NCBI RefSeq assembly: GCF_003590095.1
Contig: NC_039486.1
Span: 4,400,336-4,464,335 of the forward strand
Direction: 5' to 3'
DNA from: Trichoplusia ni
Lineage: Eukaryota > Arthropoda > Insecta > Lepidoptera > Noctuidae
Length of the DNA: 64,000 bases
Shown here: piece after piece, positions 36,346 to 49,997 of the stretch
Layout of the letters: every line of letters begins with the position of its first letter
How positions within the stretch are numbered: the stretch's first letter is position 1
Notes under the pieces: generated by a model
Databases searched by the model: none
Told to the model about the DNA's origin: nothing
The model's input: the letters and a program-made list of their open reading frames with translations, nothing else
Program-made: the position numbers and the translations under genes

Positions 36346-36950
36346 ACAAAATTTGTATCCTATTATTGTTGGCGGTTTGTCTATCCGTTTGACACCAAGC
36401 AAAATCTCATGAAAAAAAAAGTTATTTTCTGTAGCTGTAGAACAAATTATGAAAATTAACGTCCAGTTTTATCAAATGTCGTGTGGTAAAATAAAGGCAA
36501 TCGCGAAAATTGATTTTTTAGCATATTTTTGCGGAAACCCCAGTGTGTAGGTACTTCGAGAGGTAGGCAGTAATTATGAGTCCAATCGACAAAGATCAGA
36601 CGAAATACGATCGATGATCAAACTTAGCTATTACCAAGTATTTGAGATGCAATCTTGTAACACCTTTAAAAGTATTGAAGTTTTTAATATTTTAGGAGGA
36701 TAAGACTGACGTTGCAGCCTTTAACTTCAAACTTTACCTGCCTAAGTGCTTTGTCTGATGTACTAGCTTAAAACTTAGGAAATACTTAATGGAGTTTGCT
36801 ATCTACAGTCACTTTTAGATCAATAATTATGTTCTTGTTAGTCGTAAGTTTTGCATCAGTATTAATTTACATATCTTAGAATGTATTAAAATGTACAAAA
36901 TACAGACAAAATTAAAAACATTATGAAAAAATATTTTACGAACGACACAT

Positions 36951-36996
36951 ATACAAGGTATATACACGGATACAAGGTATACATACAAGGTATACT
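36951..36996. repeat. Three-copy minisatellite, unit ATACAAGGTATA
   Basis: TACAAGGTATA occurs three times in 46 bases with spacings of 19 and 15. Short and imperfect. Confidence 0.6.
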
Positions 36997-38890
36997 GTAC
37001 TATTAATCCTTCAAATATAAGAACTTACAAGTTAAAATTACGTCACTCGTCAAAGAGGAATTTCTTGGGCATACATTTGAAATCTTCTAGAAACAGGTAC
37101 GCTAGGCAATCAACACATATGTGAATATCGGGACTCTAAACAGAAAAAAGTTGACTCTTTCAACTGTATGCGGCTGATATGAAAACCACTTCACAAAAAA
37201 AAAATAGTCAATCAAAAACAACACGATGCTTCAATAAAAATCGAACGCAAACAAAAACGCATCGAAACAAAAATTATCAGAACTTCCAGTTGAATCAGTA
37301 ATTGTGGTAAACAAAGGGGTTGCCATGGAGATCAATGGTGGCCGATGGCTCCCAATGTATTTACTGGCTGGTGTAAATCTAGCGTATCTTTAGCCTGAGG
37401 CCCTCATAACGTGTAGCCGGTACAGTGCTATGGAGAAGTCATTTGGAGGTATGAAGACCTAATGTTTGTGTTGTAGACATTAAGTTGAGTATTAGTTGGT
37501 GTGTAAATTTGCGTTTACGAATGTGATGTTATTGCTACATCAAAGAGAATGGACTTTTCATTTGTTTTGTTTTTTTTTAATGAGTTTTGTTGGCTTAAAT
37601 CGTTCTTATGATTGAAAAACTGTAATATTTACAGCTGTTACCATTTTTGTTGAAACGGCAGATGCAATAAAAAGATTTGTAACGATTTATACACTTACGA
37701 TTTTTTTATTATGGTTGATTTAACAGCTACATTTTATTAAAAGTATTTTAGTGGCTCGACTGATGACTTACATAACATGAATATCAAACATTTTTTCAGC
37801 TCTAGAGAAACTACTTCTAAATCAACCTGAAAGAAAATACACCCACTTACCTCTTAACAAAACATTCCCCTACCAAGATTAAACAGTAAAAACCAATTAA
37901 TTCCAAAACAGAAAGTAACAAAACGAAACGAATTGCAACTCTCGACTCTCGAAATTCTAAGAAACACCAATCCAGCAATGCACTGGTTGTCGGGATTGCG
38001 CCAATGTCTCACTAATTGTGAATAAGAACACTCTCAACCATTCCCTTTTGTTAACTAAATTAAATTAATTGCGAGGAAATATTTAAATAGAGGAGTCGTT
38101 GAGTTTCTCCCAATTGCCAGCAAACCTTATAACTCCCTTTGTCTAGACTCCAACTAGTCGAGACCGTTGTTTTCAATGTACTTTAGTTACGTAATATCAT
38201 ATTTCTGTCGACGGTTTCTGATTTTGGTTGAATTTCTGGTTGTGTTAAGTAAGAAGGATTTATTTAGGTACTAGCAGCCGAATAAGACGGTGAAGCATAA
38301 TGAAATTGAATGAAAGTTTTATGATTTTCTGTTAAGCGGTTTTCTCGTGAAAGGGTTACAAACTTACAATAACATTCGTAATATTTGTAGGGTTTTAAGT
38401 GAATTTTGTGTGACGCCAGTTCAGAGTCATAAGTTTTATGGACGACCAAAGTTTTTCTCTTTAGTCTATTAAAAAAAAAAACCGTGAGTGTCGCGATTCC
38501 GACTCGCGCTTGACCGGGACCTTATTTCAATAAAGATAAAAAAAAAGAAAAATCATAACATTTGTTGCTGTATCTGATTTATACCTCGACCAAATATTAA
38601 ATCACAATAGTACCAAACTCCTCTCAAAGGCAGTGCCGTCACAATAATACTACACAATTCTCAAAGACTGAGACCATCAAAATCTCTAAGACAAGACCGC
38701 TTGTATCTCCGTCCAAGTTCCCATGTTCGAACATAACTTGATTTGCCCCTCGCATGTGCTACAAACCAATCACTAATGTAGTTTCTGCACACCTCTAGCT
38801 GGTACCATTCAAGTTGCATACAGGCCAATTATAAGTCTGCTAAGTTAGACCAGCAGACCCACCACCACGAACTAAAGTAACATTATTGTA

Positions 38891-38941
38891 GTTGTGGGAA
38901 AGAGGTGCCGATATACGCCGGCTAGCGTTGTCACGCTCCCA
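38891..38941. repeat. Copy of recurrent palindromic motif
   Basis: GGGAAAGAGGTGCCGATATA, CGCCGGCTAGCGTTGTCACG and CTCCCA; a member of the set listed at 1050-1092, closest to the one at 9041-9087. Confidence 0.5.
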
Positions 38942-40128
38942 CTTAAGCTATGATGTTACGTTATGATATGGTAGTACACAGTCTACCTAGTTTGTGTCTA
39001 GTCCAGTTTGAATAGATTAAAGTGGCAAAGGAAAGCAAATCGCGTTATTTCTGCTTCATTTGAACATCTCTGATTTAACTTTGTGATAATTTGATTTTAA
39101 TTTCGGAACATCAGACATTTTGAATTTGTGGAATTTGAAATGTTCCAAATTTAAATTGGGTGGATTTTATTGTTATTCGAACTATTTTAATCATGAGGCT
39201 TGACTTTTAATGTTGAAAAATATGTTTATTGCTATTTTTCTAATGTTATAAGCGTATTAATTTTCAAAAGTACTATAAAATTACAAGAAAATTAATTCTG
39301 TTTTATTTTTGAATAAAATTTCATAACTATCATTTTATTTTGTAAACGAAATATACAATCTAGGTATCCAATATAAAGCTTTATTAAGCGGTATACAACA
39401 TTTACAAAGTAATCAGCTATTCTATGAATACTTGATACTTGTCCATAATTGAACATTTTTTTCTTATTGAAATATAATTTCAATAGCAGCCAAAGAAATA
39501 GAAAATAATTTATAAATTCTATTTGTAGTACTGGTTAGTTGATAAATGGCCAAGCAAATAGCCAATTTATTATTTGTAATTAATAGAGTATTAGTATTAC
39601 TTGTAAATATAAATGTCGTATTAGTTTTATTTGGCGTTCTTTTGTATCATGATTTAGATTCTCTTACTTTTTTTCCTGAAGCGACCGGTATTTTTAAAGT
39701 TGGCGTTGGTTGCTGGTGATTTAATAATAAATAATTACGAATCCGCTTCACGAAAGTTATTATTGCTGCCTAAGAATTAATTCTATATTTATAGTACAAA
39801 AATAACTATAAAACTCAGAAAAATATTACCTTAAACAATACGGATTTTCTTCTATTTTAAGAAATAATATTATTCATTTCTCTTTAAGTTTCATTGCATT
39901 CACAAGTTGTCAACTTGTCTGTCCAGTGAAAGTTCCTTTACAATACAAATACATGTTCTCACAAATCGTATGTTTGTTTGTTTGCACAAGCAAATCCCTC
40001 GTAAATAAATACAGACTAGCAAATATCTGTTTATTTATCTTTATATTCATATTTTATTTAGTATAGTTACCTTAACCCATGTTAGTAAACACGGTTATCA
40101 TTACTTGCAAAATGAGGTTTTAATACTG

Positions 40129-40170
40129 AACGAGACAGCGCTATATATTATAGTAGCTTCTCGCTTCCAC
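40129..40170. repeat. Copy of recurrent palindromic motif (well preserved)
   Basis: ACGAGACAGCGCTATATATT followed by ATAGTAGCTTCTCGCTTCC. The arms GCGA(G)ACAGCGCTATA and its inverse are clear. Confidence 0.6.
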
Positions 40171-41530
40171 GTTGAAAACCGTTCTCTTATGTAATTCTTA
40201 CCAAATAGTTGAGAAGTAAAGTTTAGTGTTGTAATTGAAAATGGTAATATAAAGGTCATACTGATGTTAAATTATAAAGTAAAGGAATAATTTTACATAG
40301 ATTATTCAAATTCTTCAAATTACAATTTTCCCATCTTATTCTACCTAAACACACAAAAAATGTAAATAAAGATTACAATGAACGACGCTTTTTTCATATT
40401 TGTTTTAAACAAAAATAAATCACCGAAATTCCACAATATTCTATTGAAATAGTTAAAATTCCAAATTCCAATTTAAAAACATGATTACGAATAAATTATC
40501 TATAACCAGTTATTTTTCTTTTCAATTATCTTGGCGGCGTAATTTACCTTAAATTCGAAATAAGAAATCCGAAATGGCAATAAATATTAAACCGAAACAA
40601 CAGACAATCGATTCTATGATACAGAAAAAAAAAAACTAAAACGTCGAATAAAAATCTAACGCCAGGTCGTTGACTAGAAACTTTTTAAAACGACCTCGGA
40701 CAAAGAAATTCTGTGATAAGGCTGTCTGCTTATCTGATTGCACCTGGACAAATTTTCTCTACAGATGTAGCAAAGTTTTACAACCAGTGCTGGACGCGAA
40801 TACAAATTGTTTGGCTGGAATCGTAAAATGCTAACACGGTACACGGCCATTTGTTCACCGTAAATAAATATTGCTATACTTTAGTTTTGTGCTTACACGA
40901 CTTGAAGGTATATAACTTGATTTACAGACAAATGTGAAGAGTTTTATTAAGATTTTAGGAGTACTCTTTGATATACCTAAAATTATCGAAATCAGAATCA
41001 AAGGAGTAAGTAAATACACGTAAGTACCTGTATACAGGGCCACTACAATTTCAAAAATAAATAACAAACAGTAGCAAAAAAGAAACAAAATTCATATATA
41101 TATGCTTTCAATATAATATAAGTAACGTTCTCAATAATAATTGTGATGTTAAAATATTTTTATTTCTTCCAAATTGATCAGCTTCTGCCCAATATTCTTT
41201 TTCATTGATGAACTATAGTTTAAAAATTCTAGAAACAAATTTATTTACCTAAATAAATGAAATCACCAGTATCTTTAAATACCGATCTGAATTACAAAGA
41301 TTTCAATTCATTTAAATCAAAAAACAAATTACAACTAAGAAAAATCAGACACACAAATTTTGTTCAAAAGGAATGAACCAAAGTAAAGAACTTTATAAAA
41401 AACTTTTAAAATAACTTCAAAGAAAAAGATTTATGTTTCACAAGTATAAACTATGTACTAAAGTAAACAACTGTAAATAAACACGAGCTAAATATATTAA
41501 ACCCACCTTCTAAAGTAAAACTTACCGTCG

Positions 41531-41580
41531 TGGGACAGTGATGGCGCTCTACATTATGTATAGTGCTGTCTCGCTTCCTC
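41531..41580. repeat. Copy of recurrent palindromic motif (well preserved)
   Basis: GGGACAGTGATGGCGCTCTA, CATTATGTATAGTGCTGTCT and CGCTTCC. Pairs well with 40129-40170 and 62972-63020. Confidence 0.6.
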
Positions 41581-43701
41581 ATCAACAAAATTCTTACTTG
41601 AAGAGATTGTACGACTCTAGGATTTATACTGCGAGTGTTAAGACAACGCCTCTGAAGTTTTTAAGTGTCTGTATTTATGTGTGGGAGTCGTGAGGATTTT
41701 TTTGTTTTTAATAGTTTAGTAAAACAAGATATACCGGGTGGGTGTTCTGTTTGAGGTTTTAATGGTAGGTTTTATAGAAATAGATGAAAAAATACATTAT
41801 GATATTATAATACCAGCCTGTATATATCTTATTGCTTTTAAAGTTTTCATTTATAAAATAATTTAACGTTACCACGTTTGCTTATTCATAAGTTACATTT
41901 TAATCTTTTTAAATGTATGGAAGTAAATGATGGATTGAGTATTCTTTATGCAGACCACATGACTAAATAGTAGAATGGTGCCAAACAGGGGTGATCTCAT
42001 TGCTAAAATAGATCTTTTAAGATCACAATTTTCCCTCTTTCCATATTTGTAAACAACCTTTTTTTCAGTTTGAAATCCCAAATAGTTTTTGATGTTTTCC
42101 TTACAATGTTTCCTTCGCTGTTTTAAACAAATGAAAATTACTTTATACTACGATAAAGGCCTATCCTGGTCATCACATACTAACATAGGTACGCATGATG
42201 CTAAAACGCAAATCGTATAATTACTCAGCCAGCCGTCAGTGACGCACCATACCTCGTACCACGTAACTTATACCCTGTACCAGGTAACGTTGATGCATCG
42301 GCCGCGTATCGCCGCAACCGCGACTCTTGATTAATTAATCATTTTCCCAGCTAGATAAAATAAACGGGGTATTTACGGCTACCATCACGGTTTTGTGAGC
42401 GAATGGGGTAAGCAGATTATGTGTTGTAAATGTACTTGTACTTTTAAGTTTATTTCTAGCGAATATAACTTTAAATCAGTGAGATATTGATGTATTTTTA
42501 GAATTTGGAAGCCTATTGGTGTTATAAAATTCTACAGTTTATATATTTATAGTCCGAACAGCTTAGCAGTTTTTGTTGTCAAACGCCGTTTCTACCTATT
42601 TTTAAACGTATTCTAATTTAACCCTTTTTTAAATTGCAAGTTATGAATAAAGTAACTATACAATAACGAACGGTAAATATAAACTCCATTTGAATACCCG
42701 AACTATTCTAAATTCTCGCAACATTCAAAGGCAAAGATCAATATCGATATCACATACGTACGAGTCGGTACATATTAATCAAACCCCAGTAAGGTGGACT
42801 TCCATCCATCAAAGAGTTCAAAGGTTTCTGATTGCCGCCCCGCGTGCGAACTGAAAGTAATCCGGTCCTATCCAGTACGAGAGCGGAGGAAAAAAATCAC
42901 CCCGTACTATAAACTCTTTTGAAAGCGTTCCGCTGTATTCGCGTTGAGCTGAAAACTTTCGCAATACCGTGAACGGCTCAAGTTTAAACTCGAAAGGGGA
43001 TCCAACGATCATCTCGCTTCGTCTAATAAAAAGCCCCGACGTCCCTAAAATATGTTGTCACTGCATAAACTTTATGACTGTAGTTTCGTTACTCCTTAAA
43101 CCGTCTGCGATCACCATTGTCTATGACAGAATTCTAATAAACTTAAAATATGTGATAATAAACACGGGCGCTGTAATCAGAAATAAAAACTACAGAATGA
43201 AGTGAATGCCACATTAAGCGAGCAATTATATGAATTTATATCCGTTTCGGTGATGTTAGGCAAATTTTATCGAAACCAATTTCGATAGTGCACAGTAATG
43301 TGACTTAAGCGAGATAAAATACGAACAAAAGCTATAATTTCTCGATTCTTGAATGGAATTTCCATAATTCGGCTTATATTTGCCGAGCCGTTTGTCAATG
43401 GCAGTCGGCTACGCCCCCGCACACGAACCGATATATTATTTCAAGTTATTTAATGTCGAGCCTTTTCAATTTATTTACATATTTGTGATTTAGCGTGTAG
43501 CTATAACATTGCATGCAAATACGAAATCACATTGTGTATAACGGCTTAAATCACTTTTATTGTTTGCAAATATTTAGTAAATTATTTTTGAGTTTAATTT
43601 CTATTGTTCGATAAAATATAAATAATGTATAGATAGATTTATATGAATGTTATATTTAGTCGAAAATATTCAAGTGCCACTGTAGCCAACCACTCTAAAA
43701 T

Positions 43702-43772
43702 GTGTAGCTAGCTCATTAGCGTAGCAGATCGTAGCGTAGCGGCCTACGAGACGGCCGCGGTTGTAGCTACAC
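43702..43772. repeat. Imperfect hairpin around GC-rich core
   Basis: GTGTAGCTA (43702-43710) and TAGCTACAC (43764-43772) are inverse copies flanking GTAGC iterations and a GGCC-TACGAGAC-GGCC hairpin. Could be a mobile-element relic or a structured RNA; undecided. Confidence 0.4.
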
Positions 43773-45888
43773 GGTCATCGTAACCACTAGTGTACAGATT
43801 AAATGGCAATTCCTGAAATATCAATTGAATAAGAACTTTATACCCTGTTTATAAATGTTCTATTACTTTACCGTACTACAAAGAGGAGTGAGTTACTGAC
43901 AACCGCACTATAGTCAAAATAAAAATGTAATTAAACTTTCCGATTACGTCGCAATGTCATTATAGATTTCCTATTCAACACAATAATTTAACAAAATAAA
44001 ATATCCCTTAAATCAACCATAATACGGTTACGAACGGAACAGTCCCATTTCCATTTCGAATAACGAATGCGTAATTCACCATTCCCAATTTCGCATCAAT
44101 AGCTGTGATTTAAGTATTTCCCGTATCATTTGTTTCTTTCTGAAATTCTAATATAGAATTTTTTATTTTGTTAAATTGCTTTCCTTTGTATGAGCCCCTC
44201 CGGTATAAACACGTGCGTGGATGCTTCCAACACAGATTTGTTTTTAAGGATCGACGTTTATTTGTTCTTAGCTCTCGGCGAAATTGATCGTTTTTTGTTT
44301 ATTTCATGTCTCCTAGACGGGAATGAAGAATATGATTTATTGGGAATGGATATGTAGAGATATGAAATGAAGGTAAATAAAGTTTTGCCGTTTCGAAATA
44401 GGTTGTTAGATGAAAGTTTTTAGTTCATATTTGATTTTGTTTAAATCTGGAGTTACTTTTTCGCGGTGTTTGGAAATGAGATATAACAAGTTTCATCCTA
44501 CTAAGACCCTAAAATACCAACTTTAAGTAGTACATCAAAATTAAATAGAATTGTATCAAACAAACCACATACACTCACAAATAAAACAAAAACAGCCTAC
44601 CTTATCTAAGTCAATAAATTAAAAAATCTCGTTCATGATTGCTTACTCACATGAAAGCGATGTCATATCCGGGGTGGCTCTTAACAAGCGCAAAACACTC
44701 GCGTGGCAACCCTGCCAAACATCATTCATTACATGCTGACAATAAATAGATTATGTGACGTCAAAAAGTGCACAACTCAACGTTTCTCTTGCCCTCATTT
44801 TTTGTAATACAATAATCAAAGGAATATGAGGGGATCAGCGGAATCAAACGTCTACATATGGAGCGATAAAAGAAGTAGATTTGCAAATCGTGGTGTAGGG
44901 TTGACTCTTCATATTTTGTTATTATTTGTTCCGTTATCATCTTTCCGCGACGTATTTTTTTTAATGTGTACAATAACCTACATGACATAACATACACTAT
45001 TTTAATACTACACCTACACAACAGACATTTTTTGGTGAATAAAGAATAAATTTGCATTTATAATTAGCATGTAGCATACTCTATTTTAATTAAGCAAGTT
45101 CAAGCTCTTGTACTTGATAACTATCAGGTTCATGATTTACATAATTTACGAAATAGCCGTAATAAAAAAAGCAACAAAAGTATATACGTTTGAACAGATA
45201 ATATCAAAAATAATAAACACTCAATACCCTACCTGTTCCGTCGTTAAGTACCAGGGCCGCAGAGAGTGAAACAGCTGTCACGCATGAGATAATCCAGCAA
45301 GAAGCGGAAAGCGCGCCCTCAGCGAATTGCGTCCCGCCATGTGATCCCCCGGCGCCTACCAGGCACACATGATAATGCGAAAAGTAATTTTTATATTAAA
45401 CCTTTGCCAAAACATAAAAGAGAGATTTCCTCGAGCATCTTACTTGAGCCCCAACGAATGCGCCGCATAAATTAGTTTTGCCGGAGATTGTTTGCTCAGT
45501 CGATGCTTTTTTATTTATTTTACGTTAGCATTTATGAGTTTTTCATCGTTGGTCTCGCTGCTTACATTTTGTGTTGTTACATTTTAATAGTAGAAAAACT
45601 AATAACCCCCACGTACGTACGAGAGTTCTTTCACCCAGGAATTGTTTAATTTGCACGTACGTATCGCATGTTTATATTTTTTCGTCTGGCATGTTCTATG
45701 CAAATTGAATAAAAAAGACGATGAGAGTTTGTTCATATGCCGTCGAAACTTCCCGGTATCTGGTCAGTAATTAATTAAAAGCTTAGGTGGTGCCATTATG
45801 GGTTTTATGCTAATAGGCGGCGGCTAATATGGGAGCCTTCAAAGGGTCTGGTACACGGGTGAAACATTAAATTTCAGCGAAGCGTGCG

Positions 45889-45925
45889 GCACAAAGCAGC
45901 GTCGGCCGGCCGCGCTGCGTTGTGC
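45889..45925. repeat. GC-rich hairpin with GGCCGGCC centre
   Basis: GCACAAAGCAGCG (45889-45901) faces CGCTGCGTTGTGC (45913-45925) with 11 of 13 pairs, around TCGGCCGGCCG. Stands out in AT-rich surroundings. Confidence 0.5.
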
Positions 45926-46300
45926 ACCTAGATTAGATTAGCGAGTGAGTTTTGTTTTGGCATATTATATCAAACCTCCAATAGACTCTGATAGCCTGGT
46001 ATTCTGTATAGACATGTAAATGCACTTTACAAAGCAAATTACTCCTAACTCATATTTAATTGGTGTAACCCTTCTAAATAACTATTGTTATTAAAATGAT
46101 GACAATTAAAAGAATTCAAAATTAGCTTAAATTTTGTTAATTTAGTTTACAACTTTAAATTGCTTAGTAATTGAAGTTAAACAGTTTCCATCAAATTAGT
46201 TACGGCTCATATTTTCTCTCAATTAGTATTTTGGTTAGGGTAATGTAATGAAGTGTCACGTCTTTAGCGTGATTGTTCACTGCGTGCAGTACAATATGCA

Positions 46301-46378
46301 GGCGGGACGGGACGCGGGGCGCGGGGTGGAGGGGCGAGGGGCGCGGGGAGCTGGCGGCGGGCGGGCGGCAGAGCGGTA
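46301..46378. other. Strongly GC-rich, purine-skewed block
   Basis: About 80 bases of almost pure G/C, dominated by GGGGCGCGGGG-type runs on the + strand. The two frames crossing it look like composition artefacts (Pro/Ala/Arg-rich). It may mark a promoter-proximal CpG-rich element, but no TATA box, exon or splice sites support a gene. Confidence 0.5.
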
Positions 46379-47138
46379 CCAGTTAAATTGAGCACCGCTA
46401 CGCCCAGACTCTCATTTCCTCCATCCACCATTGTGTGCCACTCACAATACAAAACATTTTTTTACGAATTTCGACAAAAAGTGCTTTGAATTTTTTCCAA
46501 TCTTCGCCTCTATTCAGCTCGTAAAAACTTATTGTCTCGCCGCAAAAGAGAGTAGGCGTGGCCTTCGCGAACGTTAGCCTGAATCGCATTAAACTGCAAT
46601 AATAACATTTTACACAAGTATAATTTAGTGTTGCAACATTAAACTCGAAGTTTCTTAATTTTATTGCTGCGATAATATGAAGGATGATAACTCTTTAAGA
46701 ACAAACATAATTCATTAAGAACTTCACGGAGATTTGCGTTTGAAATTGCCGCTTTATACTAATTAATTGTTCTAAGAAGGCTTAATGGCCGTTATATGTC
46801 TAGAGATTTGTTAAATCTGTCATTTAAAATGAGAGTTAAAGCATTTGTCATTTTACGTGCTATGAACATTTTTAAGTAGGGACATTTATAAGCTTCGTTG
46901 AAGCCATCTGTTTTATTCTTAAATAAATGTTATCGATGATATAGACTGCCCTATGGAATGCTTACACGAGTACCTAACATATTATCTATTATAATAATAT
47001 ACTAAAGGCATATTCGATTTACAAAAGACATCGTTTTAATAGGTATTTAGTCACAGATTATTTCATTCATAATTGTTGGCCCTTTATCAGTGCATTATGT
47101 GCACTCAATGGCAAAATTAGAAGATCAAAATTATGCAT

Positions 47139-47248
47139 TTAGTATCAATAAACGGAGTTGTGACTCAAAAGTATGTGTACCGTAGTACCAGCCAGCTAAT
47201 ACAACAGAAAAACCAGTTCTAACGCAAACTCCGTTTATTAGTATTGAA
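47139..47248. repeat. Inverted-repeat (MITE-like) element, 110 bp
   Basis: Left AGTATCAATAAACGGAGTT and right AACTCCGTTTATTAGTATTG are inverse copies with small differences around a ~70-base unique centre. No clear target duplication. Confidence 0.6.
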
Positions 47249-48936
47249 TTCCTTTTTCATTATATACTATTGACAGTATCAACTATTATACTATCTGACT
47301 CGAAACTTAACTTAACAAAACAAATGAAATACGATACAATACATCTCTCACTTTACATCACATTTCAAAAACTAAAATTCACGACAATTTTAAAGTGAAG
47401 TGCAAACATGATACTTATACATTTAACGCTTTTAAAATTTGCATAAGTCTCAGAATACTGAATTATTATCAGACAGATTCGCTAAGAAAAACCGCGTTCT
47501 TTTCAAAGTTCCAAGTTTTACGTCAAATGCAGGATTTAAGTTTATAACACTCGGACTGGACTGAAATGTCTTTGTTGTTTTAATATTGTAATAGTTTTGT
47601 TGAATGATTTATGTTTAAAAGTTTAGCGGAGGATACCGTCTGAATTAACTGAGTGTACATTTTTTTTCTTTATATTTTTTTTGAAGTATAACCTATTGAT
47701 GGTTTTATTTCTTACACTCAAACCTTTCCCGCACACATCAATTTAAAGATAAGGTTCGATGCCTCGTTCAAGCAAAACAATAACTTCTTAAGAGTTATTA
47801 AAAATAAGTAAGAGTTTAATTATCTTGCATCTAAAAAATACCATACGTTTATTTACTATGAAGTTGAATATCATCAACTTTACTTTCAGAAGGACATTTA
47901 CAACAAGGACCTCCAAAGTCACAGCTAAAAATCGAGCACTAAGTTACAGTAAGGCGTGGCTCATAACTCACAAATTTATAGTGATTGCACTGGCGGCCAA
48001 AAATGGCGCACTTTTTGATAAACGGCCTCAACCAGCGAGATTAATTGGGGGGTACAACAGAACTATAAATTTCTTCTGACTTTGTCACCTCGTAATAGAG
48101 TTGATCATGTTGTATTGTCTCTTTCGATCGTAAATAGGTAGTACCGACGTTAAACGAGTTGCGCCCCAGGAGACTGAGAAAACGGGTAGAACAGTAGTTC
48201 TACAAGAGATTTACATACAAAGTATTTATCGAAAGCTATGTTGCATGTAATTAGAATTTAGTTTTAGATCTCAGACGAACTCTATTTAGATACAAGGGTA
48301 GTTAAGACGTTAAAACGTATACAAGGTTCAAAGGGATGTTGCATATTTTAAGACTTGATGGCATGAGATTCTTAATTCGAACGGAATTTCAAGTATTTGT
48401 TGGTTACAAATACTATTTTTTTTATCTAAAGAAGGTTTAATGGCAAACGTTGAAAAACAGTTCAACACAGGTCGACTCACAATATAAGAGAAGTTGTGAA
48501 CTTGGAGAATACAATTTTTAAGTAAAATGTTTGCGTATATACCTAAGATTTTACCATCGCCACGAAAGTTAAGAGTATGAACCCTCACATTTAACATTAA
48601 ATTTCGCAGTATGTAGGTATGTATATGAAGGTACCATATAAATATAACATTAAATCACAATACAAAAAAATCCAACAGAATACAGGTAATCAAATCGAAA
48701 CTTCTTGCTCGATCCTGTGGTTTCAATCAAATGTTCTTCGTAAATAACCTTCCTAAGGAAGAACAGGCAGCCTTAAAGGTGCAGGTGTGTGGTTCAAATA
48801 AATCAGACTTGTCGACAGGTTATCGACACTTCAAGGTTTTAAGACTTCAATATATGTATGAAATCAAACAATTCTGAATAGATAAGTACAGTCAGAAATA
48901 GAAATCGGTGATCGTAATCTGATTTACAAAGAGTGA

Positions 48937-49034
48937 CAATATATCTGAACATCATCATCATCATCATCTTCTCAGCCTATAGCAGTCCACTGCTGGACAT
49001 AGGCCTCTCCATAATTTCTCCAATATATCTGAAC
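48937..49034 (-). mobile_element. Truncated retroelement insertion with perfect 14-bp target duplication
   Basis: CAATATATCTGAAC occurs at 48937-48950 and again at 49021-49034. The 70 bases between them read (ATC)n then AGCCTATAGCAGTCCACTGC and TGGACATAGGCCTCTCC. On the minus strand this is a 3' end with a (GAT)n tail, very common in Lepidoptera. A long flush duplication plus 5' truncation is the signature of target-primed reverse transcription. The intact duplication indicates a young insertion. Confidence 0.85.
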
Positions 49035-49576
49035 GTCTTTATAAATTTGGGAAATATTTGATAGTGGAGTTACCTTGTAGTATAAACGATGGAATTCCAA
49101 CTGCCAAGCCAAAGGTTGTCAGTTCGTAGTTTTAAATTCCGGAACGATCCGATTTTTCTGATTCATGTGCGTTTGAAAAATTATCGTATTAAAAATACGA
49201 TATTGCAAAGCGGTGAAAGGTGTCTTTGACTTGCGAAGGGGCTATTTAGTAGCTTAAATTAACTAGTATTTTGACTTAGGTGCCGAGGATTTTGGGACCA
49301 TGCTTATTTGTTTGTAGCATGTTTTAAAAATAGGTTTTTGTTATCAGCCTTCTTTTGTTGACGGTACGACATGCCGTAAAAAGATCATATTTCATTGAAG
49401 TGTGATATTAAGTTGTAGTGAGATGGAAAGGTATGTGTTGTAAATTAAAATGAAGTTATTTATAGTAATGTTGTCTGTATATTTTCCTGGTCTCAATTTT
49501 TCTGTTTAGGAATACGTGATTATTGACGTGGACCTATAATTTTTATGCTCTGTTACCTGCAAGTAGTACATTCGGT

Positions 49577-49608
49577 TTGTGTATGTGTGTGTGTGAGTAT
49601 GTTGTGTG
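49577..49608. repeat. (TG)n microsatellite, interrupted
   Basis: TTTGTGTATGTGTGTGTGTG followed by AGTATGTTGTGTG. Short and interrupted. Confidence 0.7.
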
Positions 49609-49997
49609 CCTTTTTAACTTGGATTATACATAAGCTACGATTATCCTACTTCATTAAAGGAGAGTATTGTTTTATAATCGACATCTAGGCGAGCAAAGCC
49701 GCGAGAAATAACTTGTAATGTAATAAAATATGATTTATTATTATTCGCTTAGAATTGCTGGCAGTAACTATTAAATTAAATAAACAATTCCACTTTACTG
49801 CTTAATTACTCGATGTCTTGCAAAAAAACCGGGCAAGCCCTAGCGGGCTCGCGATCATGAGGGTTCCGCAATTAACGGAGAGGTTACCCGGAACAAACCG
49901 AGAGACAGACAGACAAAAATGCTATGCATAATAAGACGAGCCATTTATTTCAATATTACAAAAGGACACTCCAATTTTATATATGTCATCATTGGCT

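Larger units (their letters stand above)
36346..48936. other. Large gene-free region with unique DNA and small repeats
   Basis: I recognise no exon over 12.6 kb. The DNA is AT-rich with a few unique, more GC-balanced blocks (about 42700-43450, 45240-45930 and 46260-46590) that are open in several frames on both strands. This pattern fits unconstrained composition or conserved non-coding DNA more than coding. Small hairpins and palindromic motif copies are listed separately. Confidence 0.5.

Noticed and set aside
36052..36459. Open frames of 115 and 75 codons around a tRNA-like sequence; also considered as a tRNA gene
   Set aside because: The tRNA-like head lacks a paired acceptor stem and continues into a SINE body, so it is neither a tRNA gene nor coding.
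46264..46452. Proline/alanine/arginine-rich minus-strand ORF resembling a transcription-factor linker
   Set aside because: It arises from a G-skewed GC block, with no splice sites or flanking coding support.
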